Source of the DNA: Thermococcus zilligii AN1 | Lineage (GTDB): Archaea; Methanobacteriota_B; Thermococci; Thermococcales; Thermococcaceae | DNA length: 64,000 nt | Direction: 5' to 3' | Assembly: GCF_000258515.1 (NCBI RefSeq) | Contig: NZ_AJLF01000001.1 | Coordinates: 682,001 to 746,000 of the forward strand | Part shown: positions 42,663-51,456 of the stretch, in pieces | How the letters are laid out: every line of letters starts with the position of its first letter | How positions within the stretch are numbered: position 1 is the stretch's first letter | The notes under the pieces: generated by a model | Database searches by the model: none | What the model saw: only the letters and a program-made list of their open reading frames with translations | What the model was told of the DNA's origin: nothing | Translations under genes and position numbers: made by a program

Positions 42663-43949
42663 TCATCCCCTGAGTGGCAGTCCGTGGTCGAAGGAGTAGT
42701 AGACTTTCTGGAACTCGGCGCGGAAGCCGTAGACGTCCTTCTTAACCTTCTTCGGGTCTTCCCTGTCGAGGAGGACGCGCCTCATGAAGCGGGCAATCTC
42801 CCTCATCTCGTCCTCCATCATGCCAACCCTGGTCATCTCCTGGACACCTATCCTGAGGCCGCTCGGCTCGTTGACCTTCTCAAGCGGGTCCCACGGGAGG
42901 AGGTTCTTGTTGAGGATTATGCCGGCCTCTTCCAAAAGCGGGGCCGCCCAGCCGCCCGCCGCCGGGTGGAGGTCTGAGACGTCCACAATAACCTGGTGGC
43001 TCTCGGTGTAGCCTTTGTCCTCACCGATGACCTTGAAGCCCTCCTCCGCCAGAGCCCCGGCGAGGGCCTTCGCGTTCCTGACTATCTGGGCGGCGTACTT
43101 TTCACCGTACTCGAGCATCTCCGCCGCGGTGATGGTCTTACCTGCCATGTGGTGGAGGTGGTGGTTGCTGAGGACACCCGGGAAGATGGCCCACTGGAGC
43201 CTTGCTATCTCCTCGGTTTCACCGAAGCGCTTGTAGATTATCACTCCACCCTGCGGCCCAGGGAAGGTCTTGTGGGTCGAGGCGGTGATTACGTCGGCCC
43301 CCTCCCTGAGCGGGTCCTGGAACTTCTTTCCTGCTATGAGGCCAAGGACGTGGGCACCGTCGTACATGACGTAGGCTCCGACTTCCTTTGCAACGGGCGC
43401 GAGCTCCTTGACCGGGTGCGGGAACGGGAAGAGCGAGCCGCCGAATACCACTATCTTTGGCTCAAGCTCGCGGATGAGCTTTTCGGCCCTGTCAACGTCT
43501 ATGTTGAACTCCTCGTTGTCGAAGGGCCAGGTGTGGACTTCAAGGCCGCGCATTCCGGCGGCACCGAAGGGCATGTGGCTTATGTGGCCTCCATGGCTGG
43601 TGTGGAGGACTATGGCCTTGTCCCCGGGCTGGGTTAGTCCAAAGAAGACGGCCTGGTTGGCGTTGGTTCCTGAGACGGGCCTCAAATCGGCGAAGTCGCT
43701 CTGGAAGAGCTTCGTGAAGAGCTCCACTCCAATGAGCTCGACCTCGTCAACGTATTTGCACCCCTGGTAGTAGCGCTGTTTCGGCCAGCCTTCGGCGTAC
43801 TTGTGCATGAAGCCGCTGGCGACTGCCCTCGTAACGCTCGGAGAAGTCACGTTTTCGCTTGCTATGAGGTTTATCGTGTGGCTCCTCCAGTTCTCGTGGT
43901 CCTCGATGAAGTTCAAAACCCTGTCCCGGTATTCCCTGTATCCGGCCAT
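42663..43949 (-). CDS. glyA: Serine hydroxymethyltransferase
   Basis: A 428-aa PLP enzyme that interconverts serine and glycine, in Thermococcales using a modified tetrahydropterin as C1 carrier. The PLP lysine is in ITASTHKTFPGPQGG; the N-terminal INLIASENVTSPSV and MYDGAHVLGLIAGK are conserved. A longer open frame begins at 44027, but ATG 43949 (MAGYREYRDRVLNFI) has GAGGTG upstream and a TATA (GATTTATATTCC) 30-45 bases before it. A symmetrical palindrome lies just upstream of this promoter. Confidence 0.95.
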   Translation of the reverse strand: MAGYREYRDRVLNFIEDHENWRSHTINLIASENVTSPSVTRAVASGFMHKYAEGWPKQRYYQGCKYVDEVELIGVELFTKLFQSDFADLRPVSGTNANQAVFFGLTQPGDKAIVLHTSHGGHISHMPFGAAGMRGLEVHTWPFDNEEFNIDVDRAEKLIRELEPKIVVFGGSLFPFPHPVKELAPVAKEVGAYVMYDGAHVLGLIAGKKFQDPLREGADVITASTHKTFPGPQGGVIIYKRFGETEEIARLQWAIFPGVLSNHHLHHMAGKTITAAEMLEYGEKYAAQIVRNAKALAGALAEEGFKVIGEDKGYTESHQVIVDVSDLHPAAGGWAAPLLEEAGIILNKNLLPWDPLEKVNEPSGLRIGVQEMTRVGMMEDEMREIARFMRRVLLDREDPKKVKKDVYGFRAEFQKVYYSFDHGLPLRG

Positions 43950-44001
43950 CCCAAACACCTCGGTGGGGATTTGGGCGGGGGGAATATAAATCTTACCGAA
44001 G

Positions 44002-44027
44002 GTGTGCACGTGCACAGGAATGCACAC
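44002..44027. promoter_or_regulatory. Palindrome cluster upstream of glyA
   Basis: TGTGCACGTGCACA (44003-44016) is a perfect 14-bp palindrome, and GTGTGCA (44002-44008) is repeated inverted as TGCACAC (44021-44027). It lies just upstream of the glyA TATA and 28 bases beyond the permease stop. Two alternative hairpins or two half-site arrangements are possible. The position fits an activator/repressor site for glyA better than a terminator, since there is no T-run. Confidence 0.4.
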
Positions 44028-44054
44028 TGCAGTATGGGAAAAGGGGGTAAGGCG

Positions 44055-45235
44055 TCACTTCCGGAGCTTCGTCGCGAGCCACATGAGCAGGGGGAGCACA
44101 ATGAAGGCCATCATGTCTCCGGTGTCGCCGGCGAAGGCGAGCACGTCGGCAAAGTTCCTGACGCCGGCGAGGTAAGCAAGCACCGGGGGAACCACCGTGA
44201 GGGCCCAGGCCACGGGCCTCCTGAGCTTTATGAACTCCTCGCTGTTGCTCTGCTGTGCCAGGGCTATGCCTACGTAGGCCGTCGTTATGGTGAACAGCGG
44301 GATGAGGTTGCCCACGAGCCAGCCGGTCCTGCCATAGAGGGACTCAAGGCCCTGCGTGGCCACCTGGGGGTTTCCCTGCCGAAGACGAGGAGGAACGAGG
44401 CCATGAACGCCGCGTAGATGGCGGTAGGTATGAGGAAAGCTAACACGACCAGTTTCTTCGTTTTCTCGTAGCTCCCGAGCCCCTTGTAAATGTCTGGAAT
44501 GATGGTGTGGCCGCCGAGGGCGAATATGGCAACGCCCGTTATGCTCAGGATTCCGGACAGGTCGGCGTAGAGCCCGTTCTCCAGCTTCGCGTGGGGGGCG
44601 AGCATGAAGATGACGCCAACAAAGAGGGTGAGCACGATGTAGCTTATCACAAGCTCCGTCTTTCCGCTCACTTCGAGGCCTTTGTAGACGACCAGCGACG
44701 CCAGGGCCCAGAATATTAAACTGCCGGCGACCTCGCCGGTGCCGAAGAGGCTCGCGAATACCTTTCCCATCCCGGCAGTGTAGGCCAGCAGGGCCCCGAA
44801 GCTCATCAGCGTTATACTGAGGTACATGAGCCAGCCGCCGGCTTTACCGAGGGTTTTGCCCGCTATGGTGCTCATCTGGGCACCGCCCATCTCGGCCGAG
44901 AGCTTCAGAACTATGAGGGCCGTTCCGAGGAGGAGAAGCATTACCCCGGTGAGGACTCCCAAGGCCGGGATAAGGCCGACCTTGCTGGCCGCGTAGGGCA
45001 GGCCAAGGACCCCAGCCCCGATCTGGGTTCCAATGAGGACAGCCAGGGCCTCCCTCTCGCTTATTCTTGCTTTGATAGTTATCGGGCTCGTCCTGATGCC
45101 CCTCACTGCCTTCCTCGTCCTGATGTTCTGGATGACTATGAGCTTTTTCCTCCTATGGGCCGCTATTCTCGCCGAATAATACCTTCCGTGGGATGTGGCG
45201 ACCTTTTTTCTCTCAATTCCCCCCGAAACCGGCAT
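44055..45235 (-). pseudogene. Amino-acid permease (aromatic/serine type), frameshifted
   Basis: The reading frame starts at ATG 45235 (GGTGAG upstream) with a 60-residue basic cytoplasmic tail, then a permease of the COG0814 type: VLIGTQIGAGVLGLPYAAS and IFALGGHTIIPDIYKGL. At the G run 44366-44370 (C run on the coding strand) the frame breaks: the first frame continues as nonsense after FGRETP, while the correct continuation QVATQGLESLYGRTGWLVGN is in the next frame and ends at 44055. One missing C explains it. Either a real pseudogene or a homopolymer error; the rest is intact over about 395 codons. Confidence 0.82.
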
Positions 45236-45380
45236 TTCTCTCACCGCCCCGATACTCAGATGAACACATTTAAACCCTTCTACGGAAGTGTGAAGCGCCT
45301 TTCAAAAAATATTCAGGGGTGCCCGGGATTGGCCTAAAGGGAGGGGCACGGTTTTTAAAGCCCGGCGAGTAGAAGATACC

Positions 45381-46142
45381 ATGATCGAGGAAGCCGCTAA
45401 ACTGCTGGCGCGCTCGAGGTTTGCGATTGCTTTTACCGGTGCGGGAATAAGCGCCGAGAGCGGGGTGCCGACCTTCAGGGGAAAGGACGGCCTCTGGGGG
45501 CATTATAAGCCTGAGGAGTTAGCAACCCCGGAGGCCTTTGAGAGGAACCCGGCGTTGGTCTGGGATTTTTACCGGTGGAGAACGCGAAAAATTCTTGGGG
45601 CAAAGCCTAATCCAGCTCATTATGCCCTCGCAGAGCTTGAAAGGCTCGGAATCCTCAGGGCGGTGATAACGCAAAACGTCGATGACCTTCACCGCGAAGC
45701 CGGAAGCGGGAACGTTGTCGAACTCCACGGGAACATATTCCGGGTCAGGTGCGCCTCATGCTCCTATCGGGAGAACCTGAAGGAGAACGGCAGGGTCCGG
45801 GAGTTCGTTAACTCAAAGGATCTCCCGAGATGCCCGCAGTGCGGCTCTCTCCTCAGGCCGGACGTGGTCTGGTTCGGGGAGGCACTGCCGAGGGCTACAC
45901 TCGAGAGGGCCTTTAAGCTGGCCGAAAAAAGCGACGTTGTTCTCGTCATAGGGACGAGCGGGCTGGTTTATCCGGCCGCGTACATCCCATACATCGTTAA
46001 GGAACACGGGGGAAAAGTTATAGAGGTGAACGTTGGGAGTAGCGGGATAACGCCGATAGCTGACATCTTCCTGCGGGGAAAGGCAGGCGAGGTGATGGCT
46101 AAGATACTCAACGGGGTCAGGAGGGAAGTTAAAGGCCTCTAA
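45381..46142 (+). CDS. cobB: NAD-dependent protein deacylase, Sir2 family
   Basis: A 253-aa class III sirtuin. NAD site: [17 protein letters not shown]; catalytic core [21 protein letters not shown] with the active histidine; zinc cysteines CASC and CPQCG; then [12 protein letters not shown] and [29 protein letters not shown] lies at 45351-45360, 20-30 bases before ATG 45381, indicating a leaderless mRNA. Acts on acyl-lysine, for example of chromatin protein Alba in other archaea. Confidence 0.94.
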   Translation: MIEEAAKLLARSRFAIAFTGAGISAESGVPTFRGKDGLWGHYKPEELATPEAFERNPALVWDFYRWRTRKILGAKPNPAHYALAELERLGILRAVITQNVDDLHREAGSGNVVELHGNIFRVRCASCSYRENLKENGRVREFVNSKDLPRCPQCGSLLRPDVVWFGEALPRATLERAFKLAEKSDVVLVIGTSGLVYPAAYIPYIVKEHGGKVIEVNVGSSGITPIADIFLRGKAGEVMAKILNGVRREVKGL

Positions 46143-46149
46143 AAACGTC

Positions 46150-46256
46150 TGGTGCCGGGGCGGGGCTTTGAACCCCGGACCTCTCGGTTTCTCAGGCTCC
46201 CCGAAGGGGAGCGGCCCTATGAGCCGAGCGCTCTGACCAGGCTGAGCTACCCCGGC
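46150..46256 (-). tRNA. Elongator tRNA-Met (CAT) with intron
   Basis: On the minus strand the acceptor stem GCCGGGG (from 46256) pairs with CCCCGGC, discriminator A, CCA encoded at 46150-46152. The anticodon stem CTCGG/CCGAG encloses CTCATA...A, giving anticodon CAT. An intron of about 29 bases (46189-46217, centred on a CTCCCC-TTCG-GGGGAG hairpin) follows position 37, the canonical archaeal site cut by the splicing endonuclease. Introns in tRNA-Met and tRNA-Trp are usual in Thermococcales. Confidence 0.95.
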
Positions 46257-46318
46257 ACTGCCCGAGCGCCCGACCTATACCTCCAGCGGGGTATTTTTAA
46301 ATCTTTCGATAGAGAAAG

Positions 46319-47062
46319 CTAAATGAGCCCGAGAACCCAGAGGCCGATGGCAACCAGGAGGACTCCGGCAACCACGGAGAGCTCGGCCGAGTGCCTCACC
46401 ATCGCCCTTGAGAACTCCTTGCTGTCCCTTAAACCGCCCATGGCAAACAGGATGACCAGCAGGGGGAGGACGAATATTACGTTGTAGAGGGCCAGCAGGA
46501 GGAACACCAGAGCCATGGAGGAGCGGGCTATGATTGCCGCATAGACAACGTACGGCCCCGCAGAGCACGGCAGGAGCGTCGTTGAGACGCCTATACCAAG
46601 TACCAGAGCACCTATGACAGTCGTGTCGGCCGAGAACATCTTCTTCCTCAGCGCCTTCTTGTCCCCCGTCCTTGAGCGCTCCGCTATTCCCGTTGCTATG
46701 GTGTAAACTCCAAAGGCTATGGCAAAATAGCCGGCCCACTCGAGGGGGATTCTCCCGGCTATAAACGTCAGACCCAGGCCGAGCGTGTAGTAGGAGACGT
46801 AGACAGCCCCCACAAAGGAGAGACCAACGATGTAAAGTCTCTTCTTGTCGACACCCTTGGCGGAGAGCGCTATGAGGAAGAGGGTGTAAACCGCGAATGT
46901 GCAGGGATTTACAGAGTCCGCCATGGCCAGCGTGAAGAACTGGGGGATGAAGTTAGACATGCCCAGCAGGGAGAGCACCGCGGCGCTTATTCCAAAGGAC
47001 AGGAGGACTATGAGAAGTAGGTACCTGAATTCCCTGCTCTCCAGGAGTTTTCTGGCCCTCAT
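46319..47062 (-). CDS. CcdA/DsbD-like membrane thiol-redox protein
   Basis: A 247-aa protein with about seven membrane segments. The CcdA/DsbD cysteines are visible: ADSVNPCTFAVYTLFL near residue 53 and TTLLPCSAGPYVVYAA near 165. Such proteins pass reducing equivalents across the membrane to thioredoxin-like partners. ATG 47060-47062 has no ribosome site; CTAATATCC about 25 bases upstream suggests a leaderless transcript. No thioredoxin partner is adjacent. Confidence 0.85.
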   Translation of the reverse strand: MRARKLLESREFRYLLLIVLLSFGISAAVLSLLGMSNFIPQFFTLAMADSVNPCTFAVYTLFLIALSAKGVDKKRLYIVGLSFVGAVYVSYYTLGLGLTFIAGRIPLEWAGYFAIAFGVYTIATGIAERSRTGDKKALRKKMFSADTTVIGALVLGIGVSTTLLPCSAGPYVVYAAIIARSSMALVFLLLALYNVIFVLPLLVILFAMGGLRDSKEFSRAMVRHSAELSVVAGVLLVAIGLWVLGLI

Positions 47063-47189
47063 GTGGCGAACTTGACGCGGGCGGGATATTAGGTTTTCCT
47101 AAACCTTCGGTTATAAACCTTCGGGGGAGTTCAGAATGCCGGGGAAACCTATAAATTCCCCGGGGGAAAGTTTCTCCGGGTGAGAGGTG

Positions 47190-47483
47190 ATGATGATAGC
47201 AAAGCCCTGCACGACCATGAAGGGTGTAGTGATCAGTGCCTACTCCTGGGAGAGGCCGGTAAAGATAGACCTGACGAAGACCGCGCAGTGCCTCAAGGAG
47301 AGGGGCTACACCGTCAAGAAGCTCCTCCCGGAGATGATGCTCATCCTCGAGATGGAGGGCTATGAGGTGAGCCTCTACCCGAGCGGAAAGATAATAATCA
47401 AGCTCCTCGAAGATGCAAGCAAGGGCAGGGAGATGGCGACCGTTGTTTACGACTGCGCCGGGGTTCTGGAGGTGGTATCATGA
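47190..47483 (+). CDS. Conserved small protein preceding cysteine desulfurase
   Basis: A 97-aa protein of unknown role. The C-terminal half (YEVSLYPSGKIIIKLLEDAS) reminds of the TBP-like fold strand-helix pattern, but this is weak. GTG 47187, ATG 47190 and ATG 47193 are all possible starts behind GAGAGGTG. Its stop overlaps the ATG of the cysteine desulfurase gene (ATGA), so the two are translationally coupled, suggesting a part in sulfur mobilisation. Confidence 0.7.
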   Translation: MMIAKPCTTMKGVVISAYSWERPVKIDLTKTAQCLKERGYTVKKLLPEMMLILEMEGYEVSLYPSGKIIIKLLEDASKGREMATVVYDCAGVLEVVS

Positions 47484-48679
47484 AGATCCCGGACGACGTA
47501 AGGAAGGACATCCCGCTGACAAGTGAGGTCATCTACTTCGACAGCACTGCCACCTCGCTAACCCCAAAGCCGGTCGTGGAGGCCATGGAAGAGTATTACC
47601 TGAGATACCGCGCCAACGTCCACCGCGGGGTTCATCGCCTTTCTCAGATCGCGACGCACAGGTATGAGGAGAGCAGGAAGGTGGTGGCGGAGTTCATCAA
47701 CGCAAAGTTCGAGGAGATAGTTTTCACCAGGAACACGAGCGAGAGCCTCAACTTGGTTGCCCTGGGACTGGAGCACATCTTCAGGCCGGGGGATAAGATA
47801 GTCACGACGCCCTACGAGCACCACTCGGACTTGCTCCCCTGGCAGAGGCTTGCGAAGAGGAAGGGCCTGAAGCTGGAGTTCATAGAGGGAGATGACGAGG
47901 GCAACCTCGATCTGGGCGATGCGGAGAGGAAGATAAGGGGGGCCAGGCTCGTCGCAGTTCAGCATGTCTCAAACGCTCTCGGCGTTATCCACGAGGTTGA
48001 AGAGCTCGGAAAGCTCGCTGAGGAGGAAGGGGCTATATTCGTCGTTGACGCGGCCCAAAGCGCCGGCCACATGGAGGTCGACGTTAAAAAGCTCCACGCC
48101 GACTTTTTGGCCTTCTCCGGCCACAAGGGGCCGATGGGGCCGACCGGAATAGGCGTTCTCTACATCAGTGAGGAGTTCTTTGAGGCCTTCGAGCCGCCGC
48201 TCATAGGGGGCGGGACGATCGAGGATGTCAGCCTCGACGATTACAAACTGACGGAGCCGCCCGAGCGCTTTGAAGCCGGGACGCCGAACATAGGCGGGGC
48301 AATAGGCCTGGCCGCCGGAATACGCTACGTCCAGAGGATTGGGTTAGACAAAATCGAGGAGCAGGAGCGCAAGCTCGTGAAGCGCATCACCGAAGGCTTA
48401 GACGAGCTTGAGATTCCGTGGTACGGGCCGAGGGACCTGAAGAAGCACGCAGGGGTTGTAAGCTTCAACGTCCCACCGCTCCACCCCCATGACGTCGCTG
48501 CTGTACTCGATGAGCACAACATCATGGTCCGCTCCGGCCACCACTGCGCCCTGCCGGTCATGAAGAAGCTCGGGATAAACGGCACTGTCAGGGCCTCCTT
48601 CCACGTCTACAACAGCGTTGAGGAGGTTGAGACCTTCTTAGGGGTGATGGAGGAGCTCGTGAAAAGTTTGAGGGGTTAG
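47480..48679 (+). CDS. Cysteine desulfurase (SufS-like)
   Basis: A 399-aa group II cysteine desulfurase, taking sulfur from cysteine for Fe-S clusters and thiolation. The PLP lysine lies in LAFSGHKGPMGPTGIGVLY; the substrate-cysteine loop is MVRSGHHCALPVM near residue 355; RNTSESLNLVA and VVDAAQSAGHM are typical. ATG 47480 overlaps the preceding stop. No scaffold gene is next to it. Confidence 0.93.
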   Translation: MKIPDDVRKDIPLTSEVIYFDSTATSLTPKPVVEAMEEYYLRYRANVHRGVHRLSQIATHRYEESRKVVAEFINAKFEEIVFTRNTSESLNLVALGLEHIFRPGDKIVTTPYEHHSDLLPWQRLAKRKGLKLEFIEGDDEGNLDLGDAERKIRGARLVAVQHVSNALGVIHEVEELGKLAEEEGAIFVVDAAQSAGHMEVDVKKLHADFLAFSGHKGPMGPTGIGVLYISEEFFEAFEPPLIGGGTIEDVSLDDYKLTEPPERFEAGTPNIGGAIGLAAGIRYVQRIGLDKIEEQERKLVKRITEGLDELEIPWYGPRDLKKHAGVVSFNVPPLHPHDVAAVLDEHNIMVRSGHHCALPVMKKLGINGTVRASFHVYNSVEEVETFLGVMEELVKSLRG

Positions 48680-49587
48680 AGGGGAATCTCCCCCCATTTC
48701 ACCTCCATGGTCTCGGGCGTGCGGTAGATGAAGGCCCCCTGGCCCTTGCAGACGTGCTTCCTCATCGGGCCGGGTGGAACTCCACTCGCTTCGTAGATTA
48801 GGCTCTGCACATCCGGGTCGTGGTAGAGGAGCAGAACCGGGCCTGCCATGTTCAGCAGGGAATCCAGGGCGTACTCGCTGGCGACCACCGTTACCCTCCT
48901 CAGGGCCGGATTTGTCAGGAGGGGAAGTCCTGCGCTTCCGGCACTGGTATAGGTCAGAACGGCCGCATCGTTGAGGCCTACCATCACCTTTCTCCTCTTC
49001 TCGACGGCCGCGGCTAAGATGAGGAAAGCGTTCCCGACGAGGGTTATGCTATGGGCATCCCCAAAGTTCACGAGGATGCTTTGCCCGAGTTCCGGCACTT
49101 CACCCGAGTAGAGAAGCTGGTCCAGGGCAGTGTAGCTCTCCGCGATTACCTCCGAATATTTTTGCCCTGCCTTTAGCGCCTCCGGAACACTCCCAACTTT
49201 TCCCGCCAGTATATCCGAGTAGAGCATCTCCGTTAGCGTCCTGTCGAGGCCATAAATCGTCTGGACTATCGTGGCGGCGGTGTAGAAGTCGAAGTGGCCT
49301 TCACCCGCGAGCTTTATGGGGTCCAGCCCGCCGGGCTTCGTGTCCTGAATTCTGAGAACTGTATCAAAGCCCCCTTCACCGAAACTTCCCTTCGTGTCGA
49401 AGATGATCCTGGAGTAGTCTTTCTCCGCGTATTTCCCCGCTAAATGTCCCAGGGCCCTGCCCGGCCACTCGTCCATGCCGAAGACCTTCAGCGTCCTGCC
49501 GTGGTAGGCCGGGTCGTAGAAGACTTCCTCGCCTTCCCTTTCAAAAAGTTTGACGGCTATGCCGCTATATTTCACGGCTCTCACCAT
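48676..49587 (-). CDS. Conserved hypothetical protein (303 aa)
   Basis: I do not recognise this 303-aa protein. It has no signal peptide, no membrane helix and no Walker motif. Regular alpha/beta pattern; notable segments are FDTKGSFGEGGFDTVLRIQ near 65, GEGHFDFYTAATIVQTIYG near 95 and TYTSAGSAGLPLLTNPALR near 210. GTTTATACC at about 49606-49614 is a TATA 20-25 bases upstream of ATG 49587, so a leaderless mRNA is likely. It is convergent with the cysteine desulfurase gene (4-base overlap). Confidence 0.75.
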   Translation of the reverse strand: MVRAVKYSGIAVKLFEREGEEVFYDPAYHGRTLKVFGMDEWPGRALGHLAGKYAEKDYSRIIFDTKGSFGEGGFDTVLRIQDTKPGGLDPIKLAGEGHFDFYTAATIVQTIYGLDRTLTEMLYSDILAGKVGSVPEALKAGQKYSEVIAESYTALDQLLYSGEVPELGQSILVNFGDAHSITLVGNAFLILAAAVEKRRKVMVGLNDAAVLTYTSAGSAGLPLLTNPALRRVTVVASEYALDSLLNMAGPVLLLYHDPDVQSLIYEASGVPPGPMRKHVCKGQGAFIYRTPETMEVKWGEIPL

Positions 49588-49622
49588 TAAGAATGGGAGG
49601 TGGAGGTATAAACGGGTTCCGC

Positions 49623-50759
49623 TCAGACAACCTTCACCAGCCTCTCCATCCAGGGGCTCACCCTGACCTTTATGTATCCCCTGAGCTTTTCGTCCACACC
49701 TCTGTCGCCGGTGTAGACCCTGATGAAGCCATTCTGAACTTTTGAGGGCGTGGCGACGACTGTTATGTTCTCCTTCGGGATGTGCCTCAGCACTTCAGCC
49801 GAGAACTGCTGGTTTCCCCTGCCGAAGAGGAAGTTGAGGCCGCCGATGACGGTGACGACGATTTTCGGGTTCCGGTCAACGAACCTGAGAAGGTCTTTCT
49901 CCGTCGCGTCCTTTACGAGGAGCCTGGCCCTTCCACCCTTAACCTCAACGACGTCTACACCGAGCAGGGTTCCATCTATTCCAAGCGCGTCCTTTATCCT
50001 CTTTATCGTTGAGCCGGAGCCGAGGAAGTAAACCCCGTCGCTCCCGAGTATCTCCTCCGCAAGGGCCCCGACTATGGCTTCAAGCTCTTCCTCCTCATCG
50101 AGGGGAACTCCCTCCTTGCTCCCCTGAACGAGGGTCTCAACGACCGGGACGATGGCCTTCCCGTAGGTTCTGGCCCTGACCTCGTCTTTCCTGTAGGCTT
50201 CCTCGTCCATGTCCCTGACCTCCCTCTCCTCAAGTCCTGCCCTCCCCCGGATGAACTCCACTAAAACCCTCGCCGCGTCCTCCGGAGATGCGGCAAAGAC
50301 CCCGGAGTACATCTTGACGCCAGTGGGTATTCCCAGGATTGGAACTTTCTTATCCACCGCTTCAACAACATCCCTGGCAGTTCCGTCGCCGCCTGCGAAG
50401 AGGAGCAGCTCAACCTTTTCAGCCATGCCTCTCGCGAGTCCCTTCGTGTCCTCTGAAGTTGTGTCCGGGATTCTTATGCCTCCAACGGGACGGTAGCTTA
50501 TCTCCCTGTGCCTGATAACCTCGCGGGGAAAATCGAACTCCCTGAGAACATCCTCCCCGAGCGGCCCCGGGCCGGTCAGGAACTCAATTTTTCGGGCCTC
50601 CTCATAGTGGGACAACTCGTCGAGAAACAGCCTCACGAGGTCGGCGGCTATTGGCTTAGCCCCGCGTTTTATGGCCTCCTCCACAACTCCATCTGTGCCC
50701 TTGAGGGCAACTTTTCCTCCCATTCCTGCTATCGGGTTGATTATGAGTCCAACGCGCAT
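49623..50759 (-). CDS. ATP-NAD kinase-like protein (COG3199)
   Basis: A 378-aa member of the ATP-NAD/diacylglycerol kinase superfamily. It starts MRVGLIINPIAGMGGKVALKG and carries the GGDGTARDVVEAV nucleotide motif near residue 125, then GIPTGVKMYSGVFA. The family is predicted to phosphorylate NAD or a related substrate; the exact one is not shown. ATG 50759 follows GAGGTGAAAAC. A tiny ORF and the GNAT gene lie just upstream on the same strand. Confidence 0.88.
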   Translation of the reverse strand: MRVGLIINPIAGMGGKVALKGTDGVVEEAIKRGAKPIAADLVRLFLDELSHYEEARKIEFLTGPGPLGEDVLREFDFPREVIRHREISYRPVGGIRIPDTTSEDTKGLARGMAEKVELLLFAGGDGTARDVVEAVDKKVPILGIPTGVKMYSGVFAASPEDAARVLVEFIRGRAGLEEREVRDMDEEAYRKDEVRARTYGKAIVPVVETLVQGSKEGVPLDEEEELEAIVGALAEEILGSDGVYFLGSGSTIKRIKDALGIDGTLLGVDVVEVKGGRARLLVKDATEKDLLRFVDRNPKIVVTVIGGLNFLFGRGNQQFSAEVLRHIPKENITVVATPSKVQNGFIRVYTGDRGVDEKLRGYIKVRVSPWMERLVKVV

Positions 50760-50763
50760 GTTT

Positions 50764-50865
50764 TCACCTCATGTACTTCCTCGCGAAGACCGTCAGGAAG
50801 ACTGCCCACATGAACATTCCGAGCTTCCCGTTACTTCTCTGCCTCGCCGTAGGCTTTCTCCTCAC
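50764..50865 (-). CDS. Possible 33-aa basic membrane-type peptide
   Basis: GTG 50865 to TGA 50764: a basic N-terminus (RRKPTARQRSNGK) followed by a hydrophobic segment (LGMFMWAVFLTVFARKYM). It exactly fills the gap between GNAT and the NAD kinase gene, and its stop is 4 bases before the latter's ATG, which is typical of operon genes. There is no strong ribosome site and no family match, so it remains doubtful. Confidence 0.3.
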   Translation of the reverse strand: MRRKPTARQRSNGKLGMFMWAVFLTVFARKYMR

Positions 50866-50878
50866 CTTCGCACATGGG

Positions 50879-51412
50879 TTACTCCCCCGAGAGCTTTTCA
50901 TATATCAGAACGTCCACAAAGCCCTCCTCCGGGATGAACTGGTGTTTTCTTAACCTCCCCGCGAGCTTAAAACCGTTCTTTTCCAGTACCCTTATCGAAG
51001 CCACGTTGGGCTCGAAAACCCTCGCGTAGACTTTAAGGAGGTTGAGCCAGTCGAAGGCGTACTCCAGGATTAGCTTAACTGCTTCGCTTGCGTAACCCCT
51101 CCCCCAGTGTTCTGGGCCAATAATGTAGCCGACCTCCGCATTTCTGTTCATGAAGTCTATCCCGTGAAGGCCGATTACTCCGGCCAGTCTCCACTCACCG
51201 CTCGTTATGATCGCGAAAACCTTTTCTTTCTCCCGGTTCCGTCTGATGGTCTCATACCATTCCAGCTCGTTTTCATAGAAGAAGACCTCGTGGGGCTTTG
51301 AGAGGTACCGCCTGACGTTTCTGTCGTTGTACCACTTCCACAGGGTGGGCAAATCGTCCCGAAGAAGAACTCCGAGTGACACCCTGTGGCCCTCCAGGAC
51401 TACAGGTCTCAT
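50879..51412 (-). CDS. GNAT N-acetyltransferase (RimJ/RimL type)
   Basis: A 177-aa GNAT protein; acetyl-CoA loop region IIGPEHWGRGYASEAVKLIL near 95 and the C-terminal NVASIRVLEKNGFKLAGRLR are typical of RimJ/RimL-type enzymes, which acetylate protein N-termini or small molecules. ATG 51412 has GTGAGGC upstream. It is divergent from the HTH regulator (44-base gap) and probably co-transcribed with the genes to its left. Confidence 0.9.
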   Translation of the reverse strand: MRPVVLEGHRVSLGVLLRDDLPTLWKWYNDRNVRRYLSKPHEVFFYENELEWYETIRRNREKEKVFAIITSGEWRLAGVIGLHGIDFMNRNAEVGYIIGPEHWGRGYASEAVKLILEYAFDWLNLLKVYARVFEPNVASIRVLEKNGFKLAGRLRKHQFIPEEGFVDVLIYEKLSGE

Positions 51413-51456
51413 TGCCTCACCGTAAGTTTAAAAGCACGCACACGTATTTAACTTTG

